A DNA stretch of 64,000 nt from Epiperipatus broadwayi (lineage: Eukaryota; Onychophora; Udeonychophora; Euonychophora; Peripatidae), in contig JAQFVV010012405.1 of NCBI GenBank assembly GCA_028023455.1, forward strand, positions 12,481,031-12,545,030. Direction: 5' to 3'. Position 1 is the first letter of the stretch; the number at the start of each line of letters is the position of its first letter. The notes beneath the pieces are model-generated. The model searched no databases, was not told where the DNA came from, and saw only the letters and a list, made by a program, of their open reading frames with translations. Shown piece by piece: positions 13,331 to 25,231 of the stretch. Both the position numbers and the translations under genes were made by a program.

Positions 13331-13377
13331 GGTCATCATCAACATGTTTAACCATTATCAATCCACTGAATATAATA
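13331..13377 (-). mobile_element. Short RTE-like LINE 3'-end remnant
   Basis: Only the terminal catcatcaac and accattatcaatccactg blocks remain, in the same order as the 3' end of the copy near 40719-40760 on the minus strand, with a small insertion between them. Confidence 0.5.
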
Positions 13378-13599
13378 TTGGCTAAGAAATTGATATCCTT
13401 TTATTATCAGCTATTGGTCAAAAGATCCAGAGTAATATGAGTTGGTAAGGTTGGTATTGATAAACTGATTGCAAAAACAATGAAAATACAAATGCAATAC
13501 AATGCAGCTTCAATTTACCAATAGGCATTAAACACCCTATTTAAGCCAAAGAATGCCAACAGCTAAGATAATGCTTGTCTCATTACATGTAATAATACA

Positions 13600-14955
13600 A
13601 GAATACAATTACTATTTAAAGGAAAGAGTAAGAACTATAGAAAACTAAACAATTATAGACCCTTAGTAGTAACATCAGTGTTATATAGTTTTTGCATATA
13701 AAGTGGCTTGGAAGAGTGACAAAATGGATGGAAGAAAATAATATAGTTGGAGAAATGCTAGGAAGTTTTAGAATGGATAATTGTATAGAAGATAGTTGAT
13801 TTGTAGTCACACAACATATTTATATGAGTAGGATTACAAGTAGACAGTTATGTATGATATTTATAAATATAGAGAACACATATGATAGAGTAAATAGAAA
13901 TAGAATATGGGCAAGTTTTGTAAATTTGTTAATGAATGAAGCTTTAGTGGATCTGATTATGAGATTGTATGAAAATAATTACTGTATGTATCAATTAGAA
14001 AATATAGAATCAGAGTTAAAAATGGGATGGGACTAAGTCAAAGATGCCCTAGGTCACTTATTTTGTTTTTTTTATATATAAAAGAAATGTAGAGAGCAAT
14101 TGAAAGACTAGGAAAAGGAATAGAGATATCATTAATAGATTGCAAGGGAGTGTGTGTATTATCAAGGTTTTTATTTGCTTGTGATATTTTCTTAGGCATA
14201 AAAATAGGAAAGATATGGAAGTTTTGCTGAAGGCTTGTGCAAGGGTGAATAATGAGATGGAAAATAAATTTAGTCAAAAAAAATCTAAAGTAATGTTGAT
14301 AAATTCTGGGGAAAGAGAAGAATTTTTATTGGGGGATATAAAGTTAAATGTCATGAATAGGTATAACTATTTGGGAATCATCTTAAGTAATCAGAAAAAT
14401 TGCTTGGATAAATGGGAGCAAAGATAGAAAAATAAAACAAAAAAAAAGGAAGGGACTGGTAAATTAACAGTTTCATATAATAATTATGTTGTAGCAAGAA
14501 TTGTATGAAAGAGAGTAGCAGTAGCAGTTAACTTGTGGTAATGATGCATTATGTGTTAGATTACTTAGAAAAAGTACAAAGAGAAGTAGGAAGACATATA
14601 TTAGATGCGGATATGTGAATGACAAAGGAGGCAATTCAAGAAGAAATGGGATCATCAAGTTTTTATATGAGAGATGCAAAAAGCAAAATGAAAATGTTCA
14701 GTAGATTGCAATTTATGGATAGTAAGAGAATAGCAAAATAATATTTAATTGGGTTATGAATAAAAGGCAAGCAACAAAATGAATGAGAAAGGCATTACAT
14801 TATTCAGAAGATTTAGATAAAGACTTTATGTCAGCATACTTATACAAAAGATGGGATGATTATGTTAGGAGAATTGTGAAGTGTTATTGTGGCAAAGAAT
14901 GGAATAGAAGAATAGATGCATTAATAAAAATATGGAGTTGGAGAGATTGAGAACT
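13600..14955 (+). pseudogene. Decayed LINE reverse transcriptase (non-RTE family)
   Basis: Translations in several frames give degraded but ordered reverse-transcriptase blocks. First comes NYRPLVVTSVLY (about 13648), then an IFINIENTYDRVNR block at 13859 corresponding to the A-motif aspartate region. Next are GLSQRCPRS near 14031 in place of the usual RQGCPLSP, and an FACDIF string at about 14175 in place of FADD. A KSKVMLINSG block at 14285 and a YNYLGIILSN block at 14360 follow. Downstream, LEKVQREVGRHIL-like sequence (about 14570) matches the C-terminal part of such LINEs. Stops and frameshifts are many, so it is dead. It differs from the RTE-like and L1/Tx1-like elements in the window; the exact clade (I/CR1/Jockey group) is not settled. 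Confidence 0.7.
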
Positions 14956-14974
14956 AGTATGATGAGTAAAATGT

Positions 14975-15240
14975 GTTTATATATATATATATTGTAACAG
15001 TCAGAATCGTCTATCTCGCTAACACACTGCAGAATTCAAACCCAAGACACAAAACTGAATATTCTAGGAGGAGTTGCCTTCTAGATATACTAAGTTCGAA
15101 TCTAATGTCCAAATTTCATAGCGCCATCTATGTGATAATGCATCTGATGCCACTACTAGTATAATCTTTGACCGGTGCCTGGTGGTCAGGGAGAAACAAA
15201 AGACTCTATACTAAAAGAAGCTTGGGTGACTAATTAATGT
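14975..15240. repeat. Dispersed repeat, family G, copy 2
   Basis: Diverged homologue of 4905-5240 (shared gtcagaat, ctaaca, tccaaat, ctgatg and gagaaacaaaaga blocks in order). It is preceded by a (TA)n tract. A 63-codon open frame across it is considered fortuitous. Confidence 0.4.
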
Positions 15241-15637
15241 CTATGGATTTACAAAAGAAATGCAGAATATATATATATAGACCGAGACAGTGATAGGAAT
15301 CAAATAAAATAAGAGATCAAATTTAGTTTTAAATAATTTCACAAATTATTTAAATAAATTATATATATAATGCCACTGTCTGCTTATATGAGACAGGGAC
15401 ACATATTAATTAATTATTGGCATTATATTCCAATAAATGACAAAAGGTTTTAAAACAAAGTGATATATTCTATTTCTTGGGCTAATAGCATTATGATAAT
15501 GTGCTTGATGAGATAGGAGTATGTGCAAGGTGCTTTGAGCAATTATACAAGTTTAAGAAAATATTTGAAAATTAAGTGTCCTAAAATATTTATTGATTAC
15601 TAAGCAACAAAGTGGGAATGTGATCAAAGCATTTATT

Positions 15638-15662
15638 CGATAATAATAATAATAATAATAAA
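15638..15662. repeat. (TAA)n microsatellite
   Basis: About eight uninterrupted trinucleotide repeats. Confidence 0.9.
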
Positions 15663-16590
15663 GTTACATTGGGAGGTCAGTATTGCTGATTATGAATTTA
15701 TTAAAGTTGGAGGGTGTGACACGTTTAAGTCATGGATGCTTTGTAAAATAAATATAAAAATAAAACAATATTGAACATCCGGAATGATTACAGAGGGCAT
15801 ATCACCGCTAACCCATAGGAAAGTATTTTATGAACAGCGGAAACTTAGCAACTGGGTGATGATTGCATTTAATTCCCAGGTGTATCACTTGGGGACACAC
15901 TCTGCCTGGAAACCGCAAACGAAAAGAATGGACTTGGCTGTGTAAAGAATCCTTGGAAAAGTAAAACAAAGCGGTCTCAACAACCAATTCATTTACCAGA
16001 AATATGAGACTAGTATATATAAAACATACTAAATGGGTTCTACTTGAATTAAGAGAAATGCCCAATCAAATTCCCAGAAATTCATTTAAAAGGGTCCGCA
16101 CATTCTCGACGTCAATGATGAACTTTGTAATTAAAGTAGAATATGGTAATTAAAATAGGAAAATGCATGCTTGCGGGTTTGAAAAGTATAGATTTATTTA
16201 CGCAATCATGCATTTGGGGACACATTTAAATCATTGACCTCACACATACTCTCATATTAGATTAAAATCAATAACATGTAGATTTTAAACTATGTGATTA
16301 TATTATATATTAAAGAAAAGAATCGCCCTCGAACGAGTGATTTGCAAGATAATAAAATTGGAAACTTAATTAGAAATTTAAAATATGCCTTCATAGCGGC
16401 ATCTTATTTTCATCAAAGGGAATAATTCACTCGGTCAAAGATGATTCTGACACATTATCATAATAAAATAACAGAAAGCTTAATCAATAGAAAATATTAA
16501 CCCAAGGATAGAGAGCAAAATGTTGAGTATATTTAAACACGTTAAAGAAATACATAATGAAGTTATGTGAAATATAAGAAAAACAATTTT
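15663..16590. other. Unassigned, slightly less AT-rich DNA
   Basis: A minus-strand 85-codon open frame (15808-16065) has no recognisable domain. The local base composition (around 15780-15960) is more balanced than the surroundings, which may reflect an unrecognised repeat. Confidence 0.35.
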
Positions 16591-16603
16591 AAATACCTAT
16601 AGC

Positions 16604-16849
16604 ATGTTAGTTATCACAGGAGCTCTTGGGTTAATTAAGGGTTACCTCGGGAGAAGCATTTTAGGTAGATTGATGGTTGGCAGGTTTTTATATAATTTAA
16701 CAGCAAAATCTGGAAATGTTCATATTTTTGGCAGCAGCAGCAGTTCCGGGGTTCCTTATGTGATAGCTTCCGATGGTCTGGAGCAGCATCCAGATATTCC
16801 AAGGGGACATAGCCATCATGATGCCTCTACTCTGTCATGTCAAGGTTAG
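16604..16849 (+). CDS. Possible coding exon, function unknown (81 codons)
   Basis: This open frame stands out by balanced codon composition in AT-rich surroundings. It encodes a short hydrophobic/glycine stretch, a five-serine run at about residues 44-48, then a polar segment ending HSHHDASTLSCQG. A possible splice acceptor (ttatcacag, ending 16620) precedes the open stretch. A possible donor (caag then gttagc) lies right at the end, so the coding part could be an internal exon of roughly 16621-16844 rather than a complete small ORF. I recognise no domain or family. It could equally be part of an unrecognised repeat. Confidence 0.3.
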   Translation: MLVITGALGLIKGYLGRSILGRLMVGRFLYNLTAKSGNVHIFGSSSSSGVPYVIASDGLEQHPDIPRGHSHHDASTLSCQG

Positions 16850-18185
16850 CAAATTATTAGAATAGAATTCAGAATGATTTCTCTTAGAAACATTAGAATG
16901 GAGAACAAAAAAACCCTCCTTTTTATAGTAGAAATTAACAATAGAACTGCCCTGGAGCATTACAAAAATATATCGGACTTATCAGCTGTAATTAAATCTA
17001 TCCGAATGTCTAAAGGAATTCAACATTAATTAATTTCTTTTGTTAATTTCTCTGTTGACATTCGAATTACAAATTAGATTTAATTAAAAATTACTTTTAT
17101 TAATTAAAGAAAACCTTAAGCGGACATCTGCTGTTTTTAGATAAACTTATATAACATTAACTAATTAAACTATTGTCCCTCATTTAACAGAAATATTTGG
17201 AATGACTTTTATTAAATTAAACAAAAATTATTTTACTTTTAAATTGCCATATTTGAATCTATTTACTAAACGAATATTTACTAAATGAGTTTTATTTTAA
17301 ATCAAAATATATTATGAGGGTAATATATTTGTAAACAGATTCAAACAAAATAACTTTAACAGTTTATAATTTTGATATGTTTTAAAATGCATATCATAGT
17401 GTGTGCGCAATTACGACTTATATAACCTACTTTTTAATAAATCAAAATGATGTGAACATATACATAATCTATAATCTTTTATTTATTTGGGAATGAGTTA
17501 TATATATATAATATAAGCATTGTACTCGTGGTTTAAAATTAGGCGGGATTTTCGGTATATAAGCGTATTGCAGACACACTACAATAGATTGGGGTTCAAA
17601 CTAAGGTATGAGGGTAGGAAATAGGTGAGAAAAGGTGAAACAAAGATCTGCAAAGCAGACCTTACTGTTTCAATATATATATATATATATATAAGAGTAA
17701 ACAATATTGGGTGTGAGTTAATGTATGATAATAGCAAAGAAAGGGGTTTACCATTTAAGGCTTAAACAGGATTGTTAGCAACAAGGGAATATACACATAA
17801 ATGAAGAAATGTGAATGATTTTATCTGCAAGTTATATAAGGAAAACATGGAAAAATTAGGCATCTGCTAATTGAATATGCTTACAAGCAGAAAGGATACA
17901 AATAATGAAGTTGTGAGAGAATAAATATAAACAAAGTGATTATACAGAAGGTGGGTTCATGGGTTTTATGCTGGGTTTGGAAAAAGACAAGGGGGATCTG
18001 GGTATAAAGGTCATAGAATGTATAAAGATGATGCTATGGAAATGGGGTGGAACAGAATAGAGAAGAATATAGGAAAAACTTAGAGTGGCAAATGGAAGGG
18101 GAACGTAAAATGGCTAATAGGTTTCTTTGGGCATAGTGGCTGAGAGATTCCTCACTTAAATAAAGGAGAAGCCATAGTGCATGAC
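16850..18185. other. AT-rich DNA with microsatellites and a purine-rich degraded segment
   Basis: A (TA)n tract lies at about 17674-17694. The stretch 17700-18180 is A/G-rich on the plus strand, like the decayed LINE pieces elsewhere in the window, but no reverse-transcriptase motif could be read in it. Confidence 0.4.
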
Positions 18186-18340
18186 ATCGCATCACAATAG
18201 TTTAAGTTATTGTCAATAACTCTAATGCCTGTCTTAATAAACAATTGGAAGATGAAAGTCTATGGGTAAATTTGGTTATGGTGACAGAAATGAGAATAGA
18301 CATATACTTATGGACTTCTCAAAAATATAAACTACATTAC

Positions 18341-18583
18341 TCAAATTTGCAAACATTGGTTCATTTGTATATCAAAGTGTTTTTTTTTCTTCTTTATAAC
18401 CTAATGCTAACTGCACTTTTGGTGAATTGGTTAATTTAAATAATAATACATGCATAATTATGATATAAAAAAAATCAGCAACAATAATCAATTTAAGAGA
18501 GCTTTGATTATGGTGCACTTCATTGAAATAGGTTATAAATAAGACAAAAACACTTTCAGGTGAACAAACTTTTGCAAATTTGA
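18341..18583. mobile_element. TIR MITE, 243 bp, in the RTE copy
   Basis: The ends are inverted copies starting tcaaatttgcaaa, perfect for 13 bp and recognisable for about 45 bp. ATTAC flanks both sides (18336-18340 and 18584-18588) as a probable 5-bp target duplication. It interrupts the RTE endonuclease segment at a point where other copies are continuous. It has no coding capacity. The transposon superfamily is not identified. Confidence 0.65.
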
Positions 18584-19274
18584 ATTACAAACATAAACAA
18601 AGAGGAAAAATTAATCTCTATATTATGAATTCTATTTTGGAAAAAATGCTAACTAAAAATACACATCAAAGCATTCAAATGAAGAAACAGAAAAAATGGA
18701 TTATATTTTGACTAACAAAAAAATACATATTCCAAGACTGAAAGCACTTATTTCAATATTATATTGTTCTTAATAGATTCCATGCAAAACAAAAGTAATG
18801 AAAATTATTATTAAAAAAAAACAAAATTAACAACTGACATTTCTACCTTTCAGAAACATTCCAATAAATGTAAATTAAAACTTGCAAATAATTTTAAAAT
18901 ATTTACTCATTTTGAAGACTGTTTAGACTTAACGAAAATAAAGAAACAAATAACTGATACACTATTAACAATTTCAAGAAAAATAACTGGTACCAAAAAG
19001 TAAGAATTAACTATTAAAACTTATACTGAATATATGGGGAAAAAAATAATATCAAATCTTTTTAAAAGCATTTATTAAAAAAAAAAATTGAATATCTAAA
19101 GTTGTAAAATAGTACAAAAGACTTAATAATGAAATAGAAAAATAAAATAGTGAATTGATAAGAAAAGATATAGAAAAGAATTAAAGTCACAAAAATGTAA
19201 ACTATTTTTAAATTAGTAAAAAAATTGTGTCAGAAATATAAAGAAAAAATGGAACTATCACTGAAAAGAAAGAT

Positions 19275-19453
19275 TAAAACAGGCAAAACTCTCTATACGT
19301 ATTGCCACTCAGTGCAAGCCAGAGTAATCAATGAATGTCAGAAGGCTTGTGCATAAAATCCCCATCTAGTGCTGAGTGACAATATGTATACAGAGTTTTG
19401 CCTGTTTTAATAACAGTTATAAGCAAGCATAAGAAATGGTGATCATGTGACGT
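19275..19453. mobile_element. Family A snapback element, short form (179 bp)
   Basis: It begins with the family A end (aaaacaggcaaaactctc), runs about 95 bp, and then turns into the inverted copy of the same end (about 19372-19408). A further 45 bp of the next inverted unit follow. It is flanked by 12-bp imperfect duplications (gaaaagaaagat at 19263-19274, gaatagagagat at 19454-19465). The uninterrupted site is visible in the RTE copies near 37980 and, reversed, near 42330. The hammerhead part of the unit is absent from this deletion form. Confidence 0.75.
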
Positions 19454-20164
19454 GAATAGAGAGATAGCAACATAAAATATGTTGAAGCATTTTATAAAAA
19501 GATATATAATAACAAACAAGAAAACAAAGAACCCCCTTTATTAATTACATCTTCGGAATATCTCATCATTTTAAATGAAGATGCAAAACATGTGATTAAT
19601 TCTATGGTAAAAGGAAAAGCTGCAGGAAATGATGGCAATATTATTTATACTTTTGAAAAAGTAGTAGAAAAATTAAAAAAAATTGTGTAAAATGTATATA
19701 CTCATTGTCTAAATGATAAAGATATATCAGATGATTGAAAGAATAGTAGCAATAGTGATACTTAAGAAAAGTGATAAAGAAATTAATGGTACTTGTAGAC
19801 TTACAAGTCTTCTATCTATTCTAAACAAACTCTTTGCCAAAATAAAAATATCTCATTTGCAATGAACTTTCGATTTTAACAAACAAAATGATTAATCTGA
19901 ATTTAGAAGTATTGCTAGCATAGGGCATCATATCCAAGTTTTGAAAAAGGTTATAGAAAGGATTAAACAATACCAGTGTCATTATAGTTTGAATTTGTAG
20001 TTCATGAAAAGACATTTGATTCTGTAAATATTACCATGATAAAAAATAAAATTGAACCATGAAGATATAGATTTGGAATATTGTCCTATTGTTAAAAATG
20101 TCAAAATGTAAAGGCATAGGTTAGATTACATGGTGATTTAAAAGGATGTTCAATATCATGATTG

Positions 20165-20249
20165 TATGGTGGCCAAGTGGTTAGCACAGCTTCCTTACAA
20201 GCAGTTGTCTCGTGGTTCGCTTCCTGGCCAATGCTTTGACACATAAAAA
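20165..20249 (+). mobile_element. tRNA-derived mini-SINE (family S1), copy 1
   Basis: A short tRNA-like body contains a box-A-like ggccaagtggttagc, an acaagcagttgtc block and a box-B-like ggttcgcttcc. It ends at a gctttgacacat block and an A-run. It is flanked by 13-bp duplications with one mismatch (20152-20164 and 20250-20262) inside the RTE copy, whose sequence resumes after it. Two more copies are at 48161-48260 and 54012-54127. Confidence 0.8.
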
Positions 20250-21115
20250 AATATTATGATTGCACATCTCAAAAACATTTTACAGCAGATTTACATGAAG
20301 TATTTTATGGATTAAAATGAGAAACTAATAAAATGAAAATACACATGGACATTATTTGTCATTTAGATTCTGCAGATGACGTGGTTGTTTTTGAGAACAA
20401 TATTTCAGAGCTTCAGAAAATGTTGCAAGAATTATCAATGTAAGAACATAGGGTTAAAGATAAATGCTATAAGGCTAATATAATGCTCAATGTATTTTTT
20501 CAAAAACAAAATAAAAGATTATCATGAACTTAGAAAACGTTATCAACTACAAATTTCAGGATTAGATAATTAATACTGATGGAAATATAATGAATGAAAT
20601 TCATCATAGAATTAATCTTGGATAGAGAGTTTTTATTATAATTACTTTACATTAAAAGGGAATATGTCTATGTCTTTGAAATGAATGGTTTTGAATAGAT
20701 GTGTTTTTTTAATTCTTACTTATAGATATGAGCCTTGGACTCTTAACAGGAGATCTATATTAGATATTTCCAACCACTTAAGAGATATAAAAAGATACAT
20801 GTTAGGAGAAACAAGAAGAGATTTAAAACAAAATACATGAATGAGAAAACAAATAGGTACCTCTGATAACTATTGATAGGATTAAGGGACTGAAATGTTG
20901 CTATAAAAATGATAACAGTTTTTTTTTTAATTCAATCCCTAAAGATTCTAAAAGATTTGAAAAGAAGCTATATGTGAGATGGATGGATAAAATAATAAAG
21001 TTTGCTGCTATGATGTAAAGAAGGGAGTCTATCATCAAAGAAAATAGATGAAACTTAGAGATATCTTTATCCTGACTAGATAATGTTGAAAATGATGATG
21101 ATTATTCACCATAAT

Positions 21116-21786
21116 CACCATTGAATAAAAAATTATTTATCATTTTTATTAGGCTACATATAGGTTTTAAATTTAATAAAATTCAAACTATCCATACTTA
21201 ATATGTAAAGCCTTTGTAAATGAATATGACCTTTGTAAATGAATATGACCTTTACAGGTTCAGAAGGAAAAAATAAATATATAAAAACAAACAGAAAATG
21301 TTAAAGATAACTCTTATGAATATACATAGTATTTAGTGACAGAAATACATTCATGACATCAAAACATTGCAGACCTTTAATCCATTTGTAATGAGGTCTT
21401 TTAATTTTTTTATGCCAATTTTATTATTTGAAGTTTCAACATTTTCTCTAATTGCAATTCTTCATTGCACAAATTCTTAAACATATCTTCCAAATTAAAG
21501 GATTTAATATTATATTTCTTTAAAAAAAATTGAAAAAGTCTTGATATTACAAATGAATTTGCTTTTCCTGCAATACTCTACGAATTAAAGATATATATTT
21601 TTTTTATAATCATGGATTTTACAGCATCCCATCAGCAAGTTAAGAGCCTACCAATTGATCACATGACCTTATTAATATATTCTAGTTTAAATTAATTGAG
21701 ATCTTCCTGAAAGTTAAAGATAGACATAGTTAATACCCTCTTTTATAATTGTAGTTTCACATAAACATTTATATTATGTCCTAATT
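21116..21786. other. Unassigned AT-rich DNA
   Basis: It contains a short tandem duplication (about 19 bp, cctttgtaaatgaatatga) at 21211-21252. Nothing else is recognised. Confidence 0.4.
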
Positions 21787-22280
21787 CAAGGGTGGGCAAA
21801 TAGTGGCCTGAGAACCACATGTGGCCCGCTAAGAGTTTTTATGTAGCCCTCCAAGACAATCAGAAAAATTCATCTTCAACTGAGATTTCCTTCCCATGTG
21901 TGACTGAAGATTCATCTCATATTTTCCACTAGGATGGCCATGTCAATTACACATGCACATGGTAGATATGATGTGCAGTGCTTTTCCAGTTGATCTGGTT
22001 AATTTCAATTTTGTCTTGGTATTAGCAAATATATACATTTCCAACTTCAGTGAAACCATGAATACTCTGAAAATTGTAAAATCGGTGATGAATGTTATGT
22101 GTTTAATGACGAATGGACAAACAAATATTTCTTTGGTAATACAGGGAATAAAGCAGTGTGTTTATTATGTCATAAAAAGGGTGCAGCCCTCCACTAATCT
22201 TCACTTCCACAAAGTGTCCCCCCAATGTGGCCCTCTGCCAACCTCTGCAGCCCCCAAGCCAAAATAATTGTCCAACCCTG
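21787..22280 (+). mobile_element. hAT-derived MITE with BED-finger remnant
   Basis: The left end (caagggtgggcaaa) and right end (inverted, cagggttggacaa) are hAT-type terminal inverted repeats. The flanks (cctaatt and ccaaatt) are an imperfect match for a hAT target duplication. The frame at 22078-22179 reads a remnant with CYVFNDEWTNKYFF followed by AVCLLCH. This matches the N-terminal BED-like zinc-finger region of hAT transposases of the GTF2IRD2/ZBED-related type. The 104-codon open frame at 21953-22267 is in a different frame and is a shadow. The catalytic region is missing, so this is an internal deletion derivative that cannot move itself. Confidence 0.75.
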
Positions 22281-22427
22281 CCAAATTGATTATTCTTTCC
22301 TTTGTTGAATCTATTACAGTAAAATCGCTAAACAACATTTCCTGTTGACTTAAAATGTTATTTATCTCTAAACTACATATTTTTTGAATGGTTCGTTATT
22401 CTTCCTTTTTACCTGGTAAAATTTTAT

Positions 22428-22441
22428 AAGATATAGGGTTT
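22428..22441. repeat. Left target-site duplication of the 6.3-kb LINE
   Basis: The 14-bp string aagatatagggttt is repeated exactly at 28780-28793, defining both ends of the LINE between them. Confidence 0.85.
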
Positions 22442-22585
22442 CAACTTCCACTTTTGGCAGCCATCTTAGCAACTGGTCTTAAAAAAAGCGTCCCTTAGTG
22501 ATTCAGTTTCAGGAAGACAGGGATGATTGTCCCCTTACCTTTACATTTTTTATTCAAGGTAAGTCAGTTTTAATCATTATATATG

Positions 22586-25225
22586 ATGGAAAGTGATAAT
22601 ATAATCGATAACACTTAAAATAATATAAGCCCCGATCTCAGCATTCAATCTAGCAATGCAGTCATCGGTCGTAAATTTTATAGCCTTAGATCTAATCTAA
22701 ATGCATCTAAACTAACTTCTACAACGAATAAAAACCCACAAACCAATAAATCAAAAGAAAACATCATCGCAAATATCAACAAAAGTTTAGAAAATATTCA
22801 ACCTACCCCTAATATAAACAATAGCATAAATATCTCATCAAGCGAAACTATTGAAATCCTTAAAAATACAAGCAAAAATCAATCATCTCCTCTCCGAAGA
22901 CTTTTCTCACCCTCAGAAGACTCTAATGAGCAATTTCCTTTGCCCAATAATACACTTAAAACCATATCTGAAAATAATAGACAAAATTACCAACAAGATG
23001 ATTTCAGTGAAATTTTTAAATTAAAAACTTTTCCACCAGAGGTCAACAAAACCAGTGCTGTGACATTACAGTTTGTCAACAGTAAATTTAAAAATCAAAA
23101 AGAAGAAATAAATTATAAAACTGATAAATCTCATTCCAAAACAAACAAAGATTATAGCACAGAACAATCCATTTCTACATCAGCCAACTTACAATCTAAA
23201 CCAATTTCCTCAATACCAATATTGAAAAATTCCTCTATGTACGCAAATATCGTAAGGTCTAAAAATTCTGAGAGCATCAAAAATATTAAGGCCGATAATT
23301 TCAATGAACTATATTTGAATATCTCAGAATTAGACATGGAACAAGAATCAAACACTTTGGAAAATGTCTCATTTAATATAAATGATCTTAATGATGACAT
23401 GTTCCTAAAAATAAATGATTTCAACAAAACAATTCCCAACACTCTATATAAATCGTTTGCAAACTACTACAGCAATAAGTTGTTAATCTTAGCCATAACA
23501 AATCAACAATGTGCTTTATATAAGTTCCCTTTAGAACAACTATACAGTCTAATCAATCAAAAGCAATTAGGCAGAGGCATTCATATGATTCTTAATCATC
23601 CCAATGACCGCTATGTTATCGTTGAGTTTAAAACGTGGGCGGACCGTATGAACTTTAAAAATAAATACAGATCTTTAGGAAATTTTATACTATGCTCCAT
23701 AGATATGAACCGTCCTGTTACACTATTCGGCAGAATCCAAAACTGCCTTGCCCACTTGAAAGAACAAGAACTACAAGATATCCTTATTAATTATGGTTCA
23801 GTTAGCAAATTTAAACACCTATTAAACCCTCACTGCGAAGCTCAAATCCTGTCCAATACAGTTATCTTCACACTTACATTAAAGAAAAACATTATACCCA
23901 CTGACATACCCACTACTATTACTACAAAAGGCTCTCCTATGGTTTTGACGTTCAGGGGAGTACAACCACAATGTTTCTTCTGCCTTCAAAGAAAACACCT
24001 CATTAAAGACTGTGCAGCAAGAATATGCACACACTGTGGTATCAAAAAGAATAAAGTTCACAGATGTCCTGGTAGACCCATTAACAAGGCTATCACATCC
24101 TTAAATAGACAATCACCACATGGCCCTAATTCAAACAGCAACCTCGCAAAACCAGACAATCTGATTCAAATAAATCCTCCAACAAACCCTTTCACATCCA
24201 AACCTATCTTTCAAAATGAAAATATTCAAGAAAGAACAAATGCCAACCTCTACATTAATAGTAGTGAATCAGAGAACCAAGCAATAACATATACTGCTCC
24301 TAAACCAATAACTCAAACCAATGATACTCAAGATCATACGTACGATACATATTATACTAATTCCCAAAAAACAATATTAGGTCAAACTCTTTCTACAAAA
24401 GAAGACAATATGACCAAACCATCTGATGAGAGCAAGGAAAACCCAGGCGATAAAGAAAATACACTTAAAAAATTTCAAAACAATTCATCCAAAACAACTC
24501 CCACCCAGCTTAAAAAAACATTGATACATCATCATTCAGGCCAGCTAAGTCTAGCAAACCTAAACAAAGTGATCCACAAACTGTCCTAATTCTTCAACTC
24601 CTGCAATAATTATCCATCCAGATGAAAAGATTTATCAAACACTCAACCTGAAAGTCAGCATGATTAATGTTTCACAACAGTTACAACAAACAGAAAATGA
24701 CTCAGGTCTAAAATTTAAACCAAATTCTTATAACAATAAAAAAACACTTTTATCAAAAGAACAGAAAAAAGAAAACGACACTAATAAACTTCAAAACCCT
24801 CAAAAAACTGACACAAAAAATACCCAAAATACAAATAAGAAAATTAAAAGAAAATCAATTCGCTCAGATAAATCAAGCTTTGATGATGACAGCTCCCATC
24901 CAATACATTACTCACCACCACCCTCTAACAAACAAATTTCAGATACATTCAGCTCAAAGCTTCAAAAATCCATAGAAAAAAGAGGAAAACCATGGATCTT
25001 ACAACCATCGATACCATTGATCCATCTGACAAATCTCAGACAGATTACACTACTTCATCAGACACCGAAGACTTCATGAATGCGATTCCTCAACCAACAA
25101 ATATATCACCAATCCATCCACAAGTTCAATCACAAAACTCTGATTTCCAAACAACATCAGACCTCATTAACATGGAGATGTCCCACATTGACTTGGTACA
25201 CTTTGCTGAGGATGGTTTGGATTAA
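22586..25225 (+). pseudogene. LINE ORF1, RNA-binding gag-like protein, broken
   Basis: In LINEs of this group ORF1 coats the element RNA. The longest open piece is 22619-24589, but its first ATG-like codon at 22940 is really TTG. Reading further up in the same frame leads to an ATG at 22586 with one TAA at 22616-22618, so the original start was probably 22586. Near residue 250 from that ATG the protein has an RRM-like segment (HMILNHPNDRYVIVEFKTWA onward). Two zinc-knuckle-like blocks follow: a CX2CX4HX4C starting CFFCLQRKH at about 23970, and a C-x2-C-x7-H-x-C at about 24024. After 24589 coding quality continues in another frame (about 24590-25079) and then back in the first (to 25225), showing at least two indels. 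The protein is Asn/Ser/Thr/Lys-rich. Confidence 0.8.
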
Positions 25226-25231
25226 CCTGTC

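Larger units (their letters stand above)
18186..21115 (+). mobile_element. RTE-like LINE, 5'-truncated, heavily decayed, copy 1
   Basis: The left part (about 18190-18320) matches the endonuclease segment of the copy at 37150-37290. Later blocks match the same LINE in order: the linker near 19200, the NYRP-like region near 19790, the second reverse-transcriptase region near 20340-20400 with a DSADDVVVF string in place of FADD, and the 3' end with an LYPD-type terminus and gatgatgatg tail near 21090. Three younger elements sit inside it: a TIR MITE (18341-18583), a snapback element (19275-19453) and a SINE (20165-20249). All frames are broken. Confidence 0.75.

Noticed and set aside
21953-22267. 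104-codon open frame in the hAT MITE as a gene
   Set aside because: It lies out of frame with the readable BED-finger remnant.
22940-22942. Position 22940 as the start of LINE ORF1
   Set aside because: The codon is TTG. The frame is open upstream to 22619 and, past one stop, to an ATG at 22586.
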